DNA of 64,000 bases. Source: Streptococcus mitis. Its GTDB lineage: Bacteria; Bacillota; Bacilli; Lactobacillales; Streptococcaceae. Both the position numbers and the translations under genes were made by a program. The notes beneath the pieces are model-generated. The model saw only the letters and a list, made by a program, of their open reading frames with translations. It was not told the DNA's origin and did not search any database. Numbering within the stretch: position 1 is the first letter of the stretch; every line of letters begins with the position of its first letter. Positions 40,776 to 50,869 of this stretch are shown here, in pieces. Location: positions 2,028,441-2,092,440 of the forward strand of contig NZ_LBMT01000001.1 in the NCBI RefSeq assembly GCF_002005545.1, given 5' to 3'.

Positions 40776-43148
40776 TTATGGGAAATGAGTCATAATCTCA
40801 CCCTTAGGAGTGACTTCAACCAAGCCCATCAGGAGATTACGAACCATATCCGCATGAATTTGTTCTTTCATGGTTTCAAAGCCTGCATAGGCTTCTTGAT
40901 AGTATTCTACGATTGGATTTTTCTGACTATTAGATTGACCACCGATAGCCATAGATAACTGTTGTAGATAGTCTACCTGCTCTACCCAGTTGTCATCAAT
41001 AGCCTTGAGCATAGAAAGGCGTAAAAACTGTTCATACAAACCATGTTGCTCAAGTAATTCTTTCTTTTCAGAAAGTTCTCTATCAATCACTTGTTTCATA
41101 AAATTACGAACTGCAGTTTTGTCAGTCACATCTATATGAGCCGGAATCTCTTTAATGTGAAAACTAATATTGGTCACAATAAAGTGAAAAAGCAACTCTC
41201 GACTTTCATAATTTGAAGCGGTCACTTGATCAATGTAACTAGCGATAATTCCCTCAACAACATCCTCTAAGTCACGAGAACCATCTATTAGACGATTTCT
41301 TTCTTTATAGACCATATCCCGCTGGATATTCATACTCTCAGCATATTCTAGTGTCTGACGACGCGCCGAACGTCCAGCACTATCACTGGCATGTTGAGCC
41401 TTTTCGACTAGTTTCCGGTATTTACGACCTTTCAATACTTCCGGTTGAGTCATATCTTGAACCTGATAGTCTTTGTACTTTTTATGCACCCAAGATGGAC
41501 CAAATTTCTTGATGACATCGTCCTCTAAAGATACAAAGAACTTACTCATCCCAGGATCTCCCTGACGGCCAGAACGGCCACGAATTTGCAGATCGATCCG
41601 TTGACTTTCCATCCGTTCCGTTCCAATGACAATCAAGCCTCCGAGCTCTGCGACTCCTTTACCAAGCTTGATATCCGTACCACGTCCTGCCATAGAGGTA
41701 GCCACTGTCACAGCCCCCATCTGACCTGACTCGGAGATAATTTGAGCCTCACGCGCCGCATTATTAGCATTTAAGACATTATGGGCAATTCCCTCTCTGA
41801 GCAGGAGTGACGAATAAAGTTGAGACATTTCAACTGAACCTACAAAAACGAGTAAGGGATTCCCCTTAGCATGGTATTCTTTGATATACCCCAAAGAAGC
41901 ATACACTTTTTCAGGTAAAGTGACATATAGATTATCTGAATAGTCAATCCGTTGTCTAGGACGATTGGTTGGAATGCGCACTACAGACATATTGTAAGTT
42001 TCAAGAAGCTCTTTTTCTGCGACTTTACCTGTTCCCGTCATTCCAGACACCTTATTAAACATCTTAAAAAGGCTCTGATAGGTGATAGAAGCCATGGCCC
42101 GTGTTTCTGGAGATAATTTGACATGTTCCTTCGCTTCAATCGCCTGATGGAGACCTCCCTGTAGTTTGGTCATTTCCATTAGACGACCAGTCCCCTTATC
42201 TACTAGTACCATCTCATTCCCACGAATAACATAGTCCTTGTCTTTTGTATAGAGCTTGTGAGCTCGGATCGCATAAACTAAATGACGAGCAAAGGTTGCA
42301 TTCTCCTCATTATAAAAATGGTCAATCCCTAAAAAACTTTCAGCAGCCTTAGCACCTTTAGTGGTCAACCAAACTTCATCTTTCTCCTCTTTAAAAATGT
42401 AATCCTCACCTTCAACCAAGGTCGTTACAAGCGTGTCAATAATACCGTAGTGGTTAGACTGAACACGAGGTGCCCCAGCAATAATAAGGGGGGTCTGAGC
42501 GCTATCCAATAAGATATCATCAATCTCGTCAATAATGACATAGTCAAAAGGGCGTAAAAATTTCCCTGCCTCATTTGAGGCAAGATTATCATTCAAATAA
42601 TCAAAACCCAAATGACTATTAGTTGTATAAATAATATCCGATGCGTAAATGATTTTTTTCTCTTTTGGGGTAAATTCTTTTTGAGGATCATCCGTAAAAG
42701 GCACACCAATTGTCAATCCTAAGAAACGATACACTTGTCCCATTTCTTCAGCATCACGTTTAGCTAAATAGTCATTGGTAGTAATCAGCATGGTTCCTTT
42801 ACCTGTCAGGGCATTGAGATAAACAGGCATAGTGGCTGTCAAGGTTTTCCCCTCACCAGTATTCATCTCAGCGACATTTCCCTGATGAATAACGATTCCT
42901 CCCATGACTTGGACATCATAAGGGAACATTCCCAATACGCGTTTATCCGCTTCACGAACAACTGCAAAAGCTTCTACCAATAGGTCATCGAGAGTAGCTC
43001 CATCAGCAAGACGTTGGCGAAACTCCACCGTTTTTGCCACGAGTTCTTGGTCTGAGAGAGAGTCCATCTTTTCTTTAAGAGCATTAATCTTTTTTAAAAT
43101 CCTTTTGACTTTCCGAAGTTGGAAATCTTGATAAAAACCTTTAAACAC
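40776..43148 (-). CDS. secA2: Accessory Sec translocase ATPase SecA2
   Basis: 790 residues, shorter than housekeeping SecA and lacking the C-terminal zinc tail. Walker [15 protein letters not shown], Walker [13 protein letters not shown], and [13 protein letters not shown] are intact. It drives export of the glycosylated SRR adhesin through SecY2. It overlaps asp3 by 8 bases. Confidence 0.96.
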   Translation of the reverse strand: MFKGFYQDFQLRKVKRILKKINALKEKMDSLSDQELVAKTVEFRQRLADGATLDDLLVEAFAVVREADKRVLGMFPYDVQVMGGIVIHQGNVAEMNTGEGKTLTATMPVYLNALTGKGTMLITTNDYLAKRDAEEMGQVYRFLGLTIGVPFTDDPQKEFTPKEKKIIYASDIIYTTNSHLGFDYLNDNLASNEAGKFLRPFDYVIIDEIDDILLDSAQTPLIIAGAPRVQSNHYGIIDTLVTTLVEGEDYIFKEEKDEVWLTTKGAKAAESFLGIDHFYNEENATFARHLVYAIRAHKLYTKDKDYVIRGNEMVLVDKGTGRLMEMTKLQGGLHQAIEAKEHVKLSPETRAMASITYQSLFKMFNKVSGMTGTGKVAEKELLETYNMSVVRIPTNRPRQRIDYSDNLYVTLPEKVYASLGYIKEYHAKGNPLLVFVGSVEMSQLYSSLLLREGIAHNVLNANNAAREAQIISESGQMGAVTVATSMAGRGTDIKLGKGVAELGGLIVIGTERMESQRIDLQIRGRSGRQGDPGMSKFFVSLEDDVIKKFGPSWVHKKYKDYQVQDMTQPEVLKGRKYRKLVEKAQHASDSAGRSARRQTLEYAESMNIQRDMVYKERNRLIDGSRDLEDVVEGIIASYIDQVTASNYESRELLFHFIVTNISFHIKEIPAHIDVTDKTAVRNFMKQVIDRELSEKKELLEQHGLYEQFLRLSMLKAIDDNWVEQVDYLQQLSMAIGGQSNSQKNPIVEYYQEAYAGFETMKEQIHADMVRNLLMGLVEVTPKGEIMTHFP

Positions 43149-43581
43149 GATTCATCTCCTTAATAGAAAAAGAATAAAAGTCTAAGAACTCAAAACCAGC
43201 ACTTAGAAGGGAGACTTGGTAGGTATAGGTATCATCAGGATAGGTAAAATCAAAGACTTTCATTTTTTCAATTTTCTCTTCAATCACATCTCCATATCTA
43301 TCAAAAAAGATAATCTTTATATAGACTCCATTTGTAGGATGGCATTCAAAATCCATACATAATTGATAATCCTGTTTTCTTTTAAGTAAGGGAAGACTGG
43401 GCTGAGTTCTAAAGGATTGATAGTTCACACTAGAAAACCATATTTTTAAGATTTCTCCTGATGGCACCAAGGGATTATATAGACTAATATGTTTATCTTC
43501 GTGATAGGTCACCTTACTACCATACATAAATGTTCCCTTTACCTCTCCCCAAGTGATATTTTCTCTTTGATTGATAATCAT
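43141..43581 (-). CDS. asp3: Accessory Sec protein Asp3
   Basis: 146 residues, beta-rich, with [19 protein letters not shown] near the N-terminus. It forms a complex with Asp1 and Asp2 that guides the adhesin to SecA2. It overlaps asp2 by 4 bases and secA2 by 8. Confidence 0.9.
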   Translation of the reverse strand: MIINQRENITWGEVKGTFMYGSKVTYHEDKHISLYNPLVPSGEILKIWFSSVNYQSFRTQPSLPLLKRKQDYQLCMDFECHPTNGVYIKIIFFDRYGDVIEEKIEKMKVFDFTYPDDTYTYQVSLLSAGFEFLDFYSFSIKEMNRV

Positions 43582-45113
43582 TTGTCACCTCTTCCAAACT
43601 CTGAGTCCAATACCATACTATAAAAATGCAAAAACCAAGCCACATTTGTAGCAGTATCATCATTGTGTCGTCCAGATGTTCCCTTGGAAAGAATTTTTGC
43701 ACCAGTGTTGCATAGATACGTTACTAATTGTTCATAAGCATGGTTATCCATTTCCTCATCTTTCATATAAGATAGACCAAAAGTTGTTTTTGAAAAATCA
43801 GCTTGTTTAAAGACTTTCCAAAAACGTTGATCTAATTCCATCATATGGTTAGATGTCACTCCATTTGTATGATGGATTAACACATCAAATGCCAAATTGG
43901 AGACAGCTGGTGCATCTAAGCGACCTCTACGAGCAATTGTTCCAAGATTAGCCAGAGGTTTTCCCACAATAACAGCCCTAGGTTCAAAGAAAGCACCATA
44001 ATAAAGAGCTGGGAAAGTTCCCATGGAAAGACCAGATAAAATCAAATCTTTATGAGTAAGGCCTAAATACTGTAGATAATAACGAATAGTATCTTTTATC
44101 TTCTCTTCTAGCTCCTCGCTACCAAGGTAAAAGGCTCCACCCTCCAAACGAGGATCCGAAAACAAAAGGAAAGGACAGCCTAAATTTTTCATCATACGAT
44201 ATCCTTCAAAGCCCTCGGCAGGTCGATACCCAGCAAAGTAGACCGCCAAAGGTGGTTTGAAATCTCCTGGATGAAAGAAATAGTTAATTTCATCACGCTT
44301 GCTATCATGTAAAATATTTCCACCAAGGAAAAATTTACCAAACTGTTTACGACTCCAACGTTGATGCAGATTGCCTAACTTCAAGCTTCCACGACCACGA
44401 GCCTCTACAGATACCGTTATAAAAAAATCTTCCTCTTTACTGTCTACAACAATAGCTTTCTGAAGATCAGCTTTACTATAAACTTCTTCCTCGAAGAAAT
44501 TATCAACACCGCCAGCCCATATCTTACGAATAACAAGACGAAATTCACAGTTTCCTTGCTTTTCAAATTCCAACCACAATTCGATAGGTAAATTTTTATA
44601 AACTATAAAATTATCTGGCCAGTAAGCTATTTGTTGGAAATCATCTCCAAAATTCCCTTCCAAACTGACATAATCGAGTCCCTGATAAGAGATAGCCCCT
44701 CGAAAACTTGAACGGATTTGTATCGTCGATGGAAATAGTTTATCACCGTACCCCCCACCAAAGAGAGAGGTTGACAAATCATTCACTAATTGCTGAGGAT
44801 CTGAGAAGTCTATAGCTTGAGCACACCGTTTCTTTAATAAATCAAGAACAGATGAATTCACCATTTTAAACTCTTGATTATAAAAAAGAGTATAAGGTTC
44901 AATATGATGGATAAAGGGTAATAAATCTCTGATATACTGACCATCTTCTATCAAAATAATATGAAATTTTCTTATTCCCTCCATTTCCATCATTTTACGA
45001 AGGGCTAAAGGTGAGTTGGGACAGAAATAGTACCAATCCATATTTTCAGGAATATCGTAATGATGAGCCCAATTATCAATCCCTATCTGTAGGATTTTAT
45101 AGCCCTTTGACAT
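43578..45113 (-). CDS. asp2: Accessory Sec protein Asp2 (GlcNAc O-acetyltransferase-like)
   Basis: 511 residues from MSKGYKILQIGIDNW; a start 5 codons upstream is less likely. The alpha/beta-hydrolase-like core keeps the nucleophile motif LSGLSMGTFPALYYG (about 315-330), and a late His lies in SGRHNDDTA near 494. In related SRR systems Asp2 both takes part in export and acetylates GlcNAc on the adhesin; the intact Ser motif suggests the same here. Confidence 0.92.
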   Translation of the reverse strand: MSKGYKILQIGIDNWAHHYDIPENMDWYYFCPNSPLALRKMMEMEGIRKFHIILIEDGQYIRDLLPFIHHIEPYTLFYNQEFKMVNSSVLDLLKKRCAQAIDFSDPQQLVNDLSTSLFGGGYGDKLFPSTIQIRSSFRGAISYQGLDYVSLEGNFGDDFQQIAYWPDNFIVYKNLPIELWLEFEKQGNCEFRLVIRKIWAGGVDNFFEEEVYSKADLQKAIVVDSKEEDFFITVSVEARGRGSLKLGNLHQRWSRKQFGKFFLGGNILHDSKRDEINYFFHPGDFKPPLAVYFAGYRPAEGFEGYRMMKNLGCPFLLFSDPRLEGGAFYLGSEELEEKIKDTIRYYLQYLGLTHKDLILSGLSMGTFPALYYGAFFEPRAVIVGKPLANLGTIARRGRLDAPAVSNLAFDVLIHHTNGVTSNHMMELDQRFWKVFKQADFSKTTFGLSYMKDEEMDNHAYEQLVTYLCNTGAKILSKGTSGRHNDDTATNVAWFLHFYSMVLDSEFGRGDK

Positions 45114-46677
45114 CAGTAACCTCCTCAATCCAGTGATGCAATTTATCTAAGAAACGTTGACCAGTATGTTCCTTGATTTTATCAATAGAGTAAATCAAAG
45201 CCTGGTTCCATTCTTTCAGTTTATCTGTATAGTAATGTGCCGCCGTTGAAAATTCCTTCACATCTGAAATCAAATAACCATTTTTCAAATGTTCCACATA
45301 GACTGTTTCAACCCTATTAATCTGAGGAATCCCCGCACTAATACCTGCTATTTGGGTATAGAGGTGGGGTTGTTTATTCACATCCACAATCAAACGAACA
45401 AACTCTAATGTCTTAATCAAATCCAACTCATCATTCATATTGACAAATTGAAAACGTAGTTCCTGCTCTTGATTTTCTTCTAAAGGATTTTCCGCATCTC
45501 CATAGTCTATTCCTTTTTCTAAACTATCAGTATGAATTTTCTCTTGAATAATTTCATTAACAAGAGCCTCCACCTCTCCCATTTGTTCCTGACTAGCAGA
45601 GAAAGCACCGAAAATGATTTCTGTATTTTTAGTTTCTGAAATAAATAACAAAACTTGAGTCAATGCTTCCCTATCAATTTCTTCGTTGAAATCAAGTTGA
45701 TAGTAAATGATTGATTCCTTTCGAGTTTGACTTCGACCTAGTCGTAAACGCGTATCAAAAGGAGAAAGATGGTAAAATTTATTAGAAAGTTCAGGATATA
45801 GTTCTTGTAAAAGTTGTAAACTATCCTCTCTATCCACTAAGACTAAACTAGCTCGATCAACCGATACTGATAACTCTCTAAAGGTATTCTGTGAATTACG
45901 ATTGATAAAGAGACTCAAAATTTTAGGATTAGCTCTTGGAATATGATCAAAAATAAACTGATCATGATAAGGATGCGACGGAATGATAAAAATATCCTGC
46001 TTTTTCTGATTTTTTTTCAAATATTTATCAAAAAATTCTGCTACCAAATGCTCCATATTTCGATAGTTAAGCAATTTAAATCGATAGGCAAAAATCGGAT
46101 TGATCTCAATTCTACCTTCCTCTTGAATATATTCCCTAAATCTCCAAATTCCTTTAGGATCCAGATAGTCCTGATACATAGCTTGTCCATCTTCAAAATA
46201 GATTACACTAGATACAAATCCTCTATCGTCCATAATATAGCGCTTGCTAATCTGACTATTTGGATCAAAATACCGAATCTCACTAATAAAACCCTCTACA
46301 CCATGCTCTACCTGAGCATATTTTTTACCGTTTTTTTGCACGATAATTGCAAAAGGACTATACAGAAATTGACAATCACTATCCCACTCTATATCTCTAA
46401 TGTGAAGAACCTGAGTATGCAGTCCATAGAAATCTTGCATATCATCAAAAACAGAGTAGACATCTGTCTCTAAAACCCCATGTCTATGTAAAAAATAACG
46501 CAAATGTGGTTGATAAGATAACACTAATAAGCGAGATGATATGCCTTGCCTTTGAAAGAGACGGATTTGATTAAAGGTATCATCAAATTCGAAGCGAAAT
46601 TGTGAATGGTACCAAGGAATTATATCCGCATGCCACTGACGTTCTGAACCATACCAAGCTGGAATAAAATAATACAT
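45097..46677 (-). CDS. asp1: Accessory Sec protein Asp1
   Basis: 526 residues with a GT-B-like layout but no donor-binding E-x7-E, consistent with Asp1 as a non-catalytic glycan- or peptide-binding subunit. It begins MYYFIPAWYGSERQWHADI, typical of the family. It overlaps asp2 and follows secY2 by 9 bases. Confidence 0.92.
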   Translation of the reverse strand: MYYFIPAWYGSERQWHADIIPWYHSQFRFEFDDTFNQIRLFQRQGISSRLLVLSYQPHLRYFLHRHGVLETDVYSVFDDMQDFYGLHTQVLHIRDIEWDSDCQFLYSPFAIIVQKNGKKYAQVEHGVEGFISEIRYFDPNSQISKRYIMDDRGFVSSVIYFEDGQAMYQDYLDPKGIWRFREYIQEEGRIEINPIFAYRFKLLNYRNMEHLVAEFFDKYLKKNQKKQDIFIIPSHPYHDQFIFDHIPRANPKILSLFINRNSQNTFRELSVSVDRASLVLVDREDSLQLLQELYPELSNKFYHLSPFDTRLRLGRSQTRKESIIYYQLDFNEEIDREALTQVLLFISETKNTEIIFGAFSASQEQMGEVEALVNEIIQEKIHTDSLEKGIDYGDAENPLEENQEQELRFQFVNMNDELDLIKTLEFVRLIVDVNKQPHLYTQIAGISAGIPQINRVETVYVEHLKNGYLISDVKEFSTAAHYYTDKLKEWNQALIYSIDKIKEHTGQRFLDKLHHWIEEVTDVKGL

Positions 46678-46686
46678 GACACCCTC

Positions 46687-47904
46687 CTAAATCAATGGTT
46701 TATAAGTTTCGTTCAATCTCAGAGCTTTCACTTCATCTCTGACTGTAAAAATCATACCTCCGAACATCATAAACAAACCAGGAATCATTGCCACTCTAAG
46801 TAGTTTCTCATCAACTAATACAAATAGCATAGGCCCTCCAGCCATTACTACATTAAATACAGCACCAATAAGAGAAAACCTAAAAACCAATCGATTAATA
46901 AAACGGCTCGTTTCTTCACCCGGATAGACTCCATAAATATATTCTCCTGATTTCTTCATTCGATCTGAAATTTGTTCCCCACTCATATTTACAAAAGCAA
47001 AGGCTATACTAAAAATAAAAAGAATAATCATATACATATAAATCCACAATGGTTTACCCATTGTATACTGAGATGAAATTTCAGTAAAAAGTAGATTTTC
47101 CGGAAAAATCGTCTGTAACAATAACAACAGATAAGTCGGTAAACTCAAAAAAGTCATTACATACATAAAAGGCATCCCTCCGGCAGGATTAAGCATAATC
47201 TCAAAATAGGAATATCTCTTAAAACGATTATGTAGACCAATCTTATGAACTGCTATACGATAACGAGCACGATAAAGCAGAGCTACCAGATAAGTGAAAA
47301 CAATCCCCATAATAATCAAACCGATTAAAACAAAAAGAGGTATGGGAACAGTCCGAAACGTTTCAATCAAATCTTGAGGAATGTTTAAAACCATTCCAAT
47401 CAATAAAATAATCATAGAGCCCCCAATACCTACCGTTGCATTGATGTCTGATAACCACACCAAGAAAAAAGCACCCGCTACCAACAGACAGGTATTTAGG
47501 ACGATAACCAACATTTTAGGCACATTGGACTGGATTGGGAGATTTAATGAAATAGCTAATGCCTGGATCAAAGCAATAAACAAGGTTAAGTACATCTGCC
47601 TTCTATTTTGTATTTCAACAGCTCCAGATGTCAGATTTAATTTTTTTGAAAAAGAAAGCATCTGCCATAAAAGCATCGAAGACATCCAGGGAGATAATCC
47701 TACTGAAAACAAGGATAAACTTCTCAAATTTCCACCTGTCATTGCTGTGGAAAAAGCTAAGTAGGCAGCAGTCCCTCCTAAAAATTCCCTATTATTCATA
47801 TCTACAAAAGGGAGGGGCAATCTACTTCCTGCTATAAATATGAATATAAAAAATAATGTGGCTAGCCCTTTTTTAACTGTGATAGATGAAAAAATATTTT
47901 TCAT
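46687..47904 (-). CDS. secY2: Accessory Sec translocase channel SecY2
   Basis: 405 residues with ten predicted membrane helices; plug region [16 protein letters not shown]. The cytoplasmic loops are shorter than in housekeeping SecY, as usual for SecY2. It is the first gene of the export half of the locus. Confidence 0.95.
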   Translation of the reverse strand: MKNIFSSITVKKGLATLFFIFIFIAGSRLPLPFVDMNNREFLGGTAAYLAFSTAMTGGNLRSLSLFSVGLSPWMSSMLLWQMLSFSKKLNLTSGAVEIQNRRQMYLTLFIALIQALAISLNLPIQSNVPKMLVIVLNTCLLVAGAFFLVWLSDINATVGIGGSMIILLIGMVLNIPQDLIETFRTVPIPLFVLIGLIIMGIVFTYLVALLYRARYRIAVHKIGLHNRFKRYSYFEIMLNPAGGMPFMYVMTFLSLPTYLLLLLQTIFPENLLFTEISSQYTMGKPLWIYMYMIILFIFSIAFAFVNMSGEQISDRMKKSGEYIYGVYPGEETSRFINRLVFRFSLIGAVFNVVMAGGPMLFVLVDEKLLRVAMIPGLFMMFGGMIFTVRDEVKALRLNETYKPLI

Positions 47905-48011
47905 GTTTAACCCTACTCTCTAAAACTCGTCTCTAGTCTATTTCTACTGAGTAATTTATAATCAATATACCATTAGGTATTCTATGATTTTTTGTTAATT
48001 TTTACGTTACT

Positions 48012-48020
48012 ATTATAACA
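48012..48020 (-). promoter_or_regulatory. Extended -10 promoter candidate before secY2
   Basis: Minus strand TGTTATAAT, a perfect TATAAT with TGn, 108 bases upstream of the secY2 start. It directly follows a hairpin with a T-run (48019-48043), so it could restart transcription after the transposase remnants. Confidence 0.5.
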
Positions 48021-48043
48021 AAAAAAGCAGAAAAACTCTGCTT
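48019..48043 (-). terminator. Terminator upstream of secY2
   Basis: Minus strand AAGCAGA / TCTGCTT, 5-base loop, then TTTTTTGTT. It would stop transcription coming from the glycosyltransferase cluster or the IS remnants. Confidence 0.7.
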
Positions 48044-48169
48044 CTAACTCCCTGTAGAGAAGTATTTAAATACCTCTTAATCTTTAAATTATATGTATAA
48101 CTAGAGAATTTGTTCCTTAATACTCATTAATACTATACTAAAATCAAAAAACATCTTATAATAGTAGTT

Positions 48170-48880
48170 ATGAAACTTACAAACGAAGAAATACAAAAAA
48201 ATGAAAAACTCCTAAGAGATTCATCATACGCCAAATATCACAAAGTCTACAGATTATTTATTTTCGCTCAAAAGAAAAGAGTTATAAGAAAATCATGGGT
48301 CTGCTAGATTGCAATAAAACAACTGTTTGGAGGAATTTGAAAAAATATAAGGAGTTTGGTTTAGAAGCTCTTCTTCAAGAGACACGTGGTGGACGTCATA
48401 GAGAATATATGACTTATGAAGAAGAACAAGCATTTCTAAAACGTCATATAGAAGCTGCTCAGGCTGGGGAATTTGTAACTGTCAATCAATTATTTGAAGC
48501 CTGTCAAAAAGAGATTGGTCGCACTTCCACACGTGATGGTTTCTATTATCTCCTGAAACGCCATGGTTGGCGAACGGCCACTCCTCGACCTGAACATCCC
48601 AAGAAGGCAGACGCTCAGACAATTGAGACGTCTAAAAATAAAATCTACATCCGAGACCTTAAGTAAGCGCTTTAAAGAGGAGGGTACTTATAACAAAGTA
48701 CGTTTGATGTACCAAGATGAAGCTGGTTTCGGAAGAATCAGGAGGTTTTAAAAATAAGGCTTTCCAAACATTGGAAGCTGTTATTGATAAGCTTCAATAA
48801 GTTATTCAAGGACTGGAAAAAAGTATTTTAAAGTCTACTGTCAGCAGACAATAGACAAGGTTGCTTTTTGAAAATAATTA
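48170..48880 (+). pseudogene. IS630-type transposase, degenerate (IS630-Spn1-like)
   Basis: The frame begins MKLTNEEIQKNEKLL at 48170, shifts at about 48280, continues as MGLLDCNKTTVWRNL (48295-48666), and shifts again. It reaches the catalytic-Asp region MYQDEAGFGRIRRF by 48751. It then jumps to the C-terminal end (NKAFQTLEAVIDKLQ), so the middle of the DDE domain is deleted. At least two frameshifts and one internal deletion; inactive. Confidence 0.85.
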
Positions 48881-48974
48881 AGTATAAAATCAAAAATATC
48901 ATAAACTTTTTCTTGTATAGTTTATTTCTTTAATAACTCTATTATTACCTCCCTAGAATACAATAAACCTCCTG

Positions 48975-49750
48975 CGAAACATCATCAATTTTCAAAATTA
49001 ATAATTCCTGCAACTAGATTCATTCTTAACCCAAACCTTTTTCTTTGATTTCTATAGGTAGCTTAAAAAATCTTAAAGACTTTTACTTAAGTAAATATGT
49101 TTTCAATCTCCATGCGACGCGATAATAAGAATCGATTATATGCCCTATCATTCTCTGTTAAAGACGAAAGCTTACTTGATTTGATGGATGTTCTGACCTG
49201 AAGATATATCTTCATAAATCCTTGATAAGCACTATCGTCTCGAATTTCTTTTCATTTTGACAAGTCTCAACGACTCTCGCTAATCTTAGGAATAATATAA
49301 CTAATTATCTATAAAAAAAAGAATTTTTCCACGATTATATAAAATATATTAAATATTACTGACATAATATTTTCTTTTTCCAGAATAACTTACTTGCTAT
49401 TTTTTTGAATCCTTGAATTTTGACTTCTATTGCATTAATAATTACAGTATCCGTTTCGTTTATGTTTCCAATACCAAATCTATGCTAGACCAAAAGCTTT
49501 TCACCCCTACAACTGCGACGGAGAAAATTACTGTCTTCTATACAAGAATCAACCGATATATGTTCATAAATATGATATTCTCAGCTATCTTGAAGAGTCC
49601 TCATCAAGATAAGCAAGAATATCGTATTTTATTTTCGCCCCCCTTTTTAGAATGTTTCGTTTGGTAGGCCTATCTCAGCATTTTTACAATTTCCTCAAAA
49701 ATGCTTCGTTTAATTCACACTAGAAGTTTAAAACAGCTTTTGGAGAGTGC
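48975..49750 (-). pseudogene. IS5-family transposase remnant, degenerate
   Basis: Reading the minus strand in shifting frames gives pieces of an IS5/IS1381-type DDE transposase. They are a KGGRK segment near 49640, DTVIINAIEVKIQ near 49450, NDRAYNRFLLSRRMEIE near 49150-49100 and the typical end YRNQRKRFGLRMNLVAGIIN near 49060-49000. Many stops and frameshifts; no intact frame. Its orientation is opposite to the adjoining IS630 remnant. Confidence 0.75.
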
Positions 49751-49932
49751 TCGGCTAGAGTCATAATTCATATCTCCATTTTATCACTTCTGTTTCGCAT
49801 AAAGTATAGTAATACTTATAAGAGCTGTTAAAGCTGTTGAATTTCAAAGTATATACTTAAACTACGATATCTCTTAAGTAGGCTGTTAACAAAAAGGTGC
49901 ACTTTGATTTTAAATAAGTATAAGCATAGTTC

Positions 49933-50823
49933 TTATTCCTTCTCTGATTCCAAGAAAATGTTCAGCCTAAAACAAATATCTTTATATTCCTCAGTATCTG
50001 TTAATTGATGGTATTCTAAAGTTTGTTTGTAATCCTTTAAAAGGTTGACAAATCGAATGCGCATAACTGAGACGTCTAAACCAGCTAAAACAAGATCTGA
50101 TATTTTCTTGGAGAATACTTCAACTAAATCTTTAGCCCATGAAATATCAAATTTAGTTTGCATTATACTACCTGAACGCGTTCTATATATATATAGATTA
50201 TCATTTACAAAAATTGTTCGTTTACTCCTTAAATATAGCCTATGGGTAGAAGCCTCATCATCAAATCGTCGACCATGAGTAAAAGAAATCTCATCGAACA
50301 ATTCTTTTTTACATAATTTACATACAGTTACTATAAAAGCTGAACTATTCCATTTCCAAGCACCTGCCTGTCTATCGATTAACTCTTGAGATGTTAATTC
50401 TTCTACAACATAATCCTTATCCCATACATAAAAATAGTAATTTTTATCATTTTCATCGTAGATGCAATAATTGCCTATGACAATATCTGCTTGATGAGTT
50501 CTTGCCTGATCATACAGTACTTGAATCATACGTTCTTCTATCATATCATCTGAGTCAACAATGACAATATACTCACCTCTAGCTTGCTTGATTCCAAAGT
50601 TTTTAGCTATAGCTACTCCTTCGTTCTGCTTGTGAAATACACGAATGCGAGAATCATTTCTAGCAAATTGATCACAAATATTTCCAGATCGGTCTATCGA
50701 ACCATCATCTACCAAAATAACTTCTATATTTGAATAAGTTTGTTTAAGAATACTTTCTAGACATTCCACTAGATATTGTTCTGTATTATATACAGGAACT
50801 ATAACACTAATTAATTCTGTCAA
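49933..50823 (-). CDS. GT2-family glycosyltransferase
   Basis: About 296 residues. The GT-A/GT2 pattern is intact: ISVIVPVYNTEQYLVECLES, VDDGSIDRSG, and metal-binding VDSDDMI. I prefer the TTG at 50823, which has GGAG 10 bases upstream and puts the homology start at residue 4; an ATG at 50883 overlaps the previous gene. It is the last gene of the glycosyltransferase cluster, probably extending the adhesin glycan. Donor sugar unknown. Confidence 0.85.
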   Translation of the reverse strand: MTELISVIVPVYNTEQYLVECLESILKQTYSNIEVILVDDGSIDRSGNICDQFARNDSRIRVFHKQNEGVAIAKNFGIKQARGEYIVIVDSDDMIEERMIQVLYDQARTHQADIVIGNYCIYDENDKNYYFYVWDKDYVVEELTSQELIDRQAGAWKWNSSAFIVTVCKLCKKELFDEISFTHGRRFDDEASTHRLYLRSKRTIFVNDNLYIYRTRSGSIMQTKFDISWAKDLVEVFSKKISDLVLAGLDVSVMRIRFVNLLKDYKQTLEYHQLTDTEEYKDICFRLNIFLESEKE

Positions 50824-50869
50824 TTTTTCATATCTCCATTTTCTAATTATATATAAACATTCTGTCCAT

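Noticed and set aside
45943..46473. A 176-codon plus-strand frame with many Ile/Leu/Phe
   Set aside because: Antisense shadow of AT-rich asp1; apparent hydrophobicity comes from the reverse reading of Lys/Glu/Asn codons.
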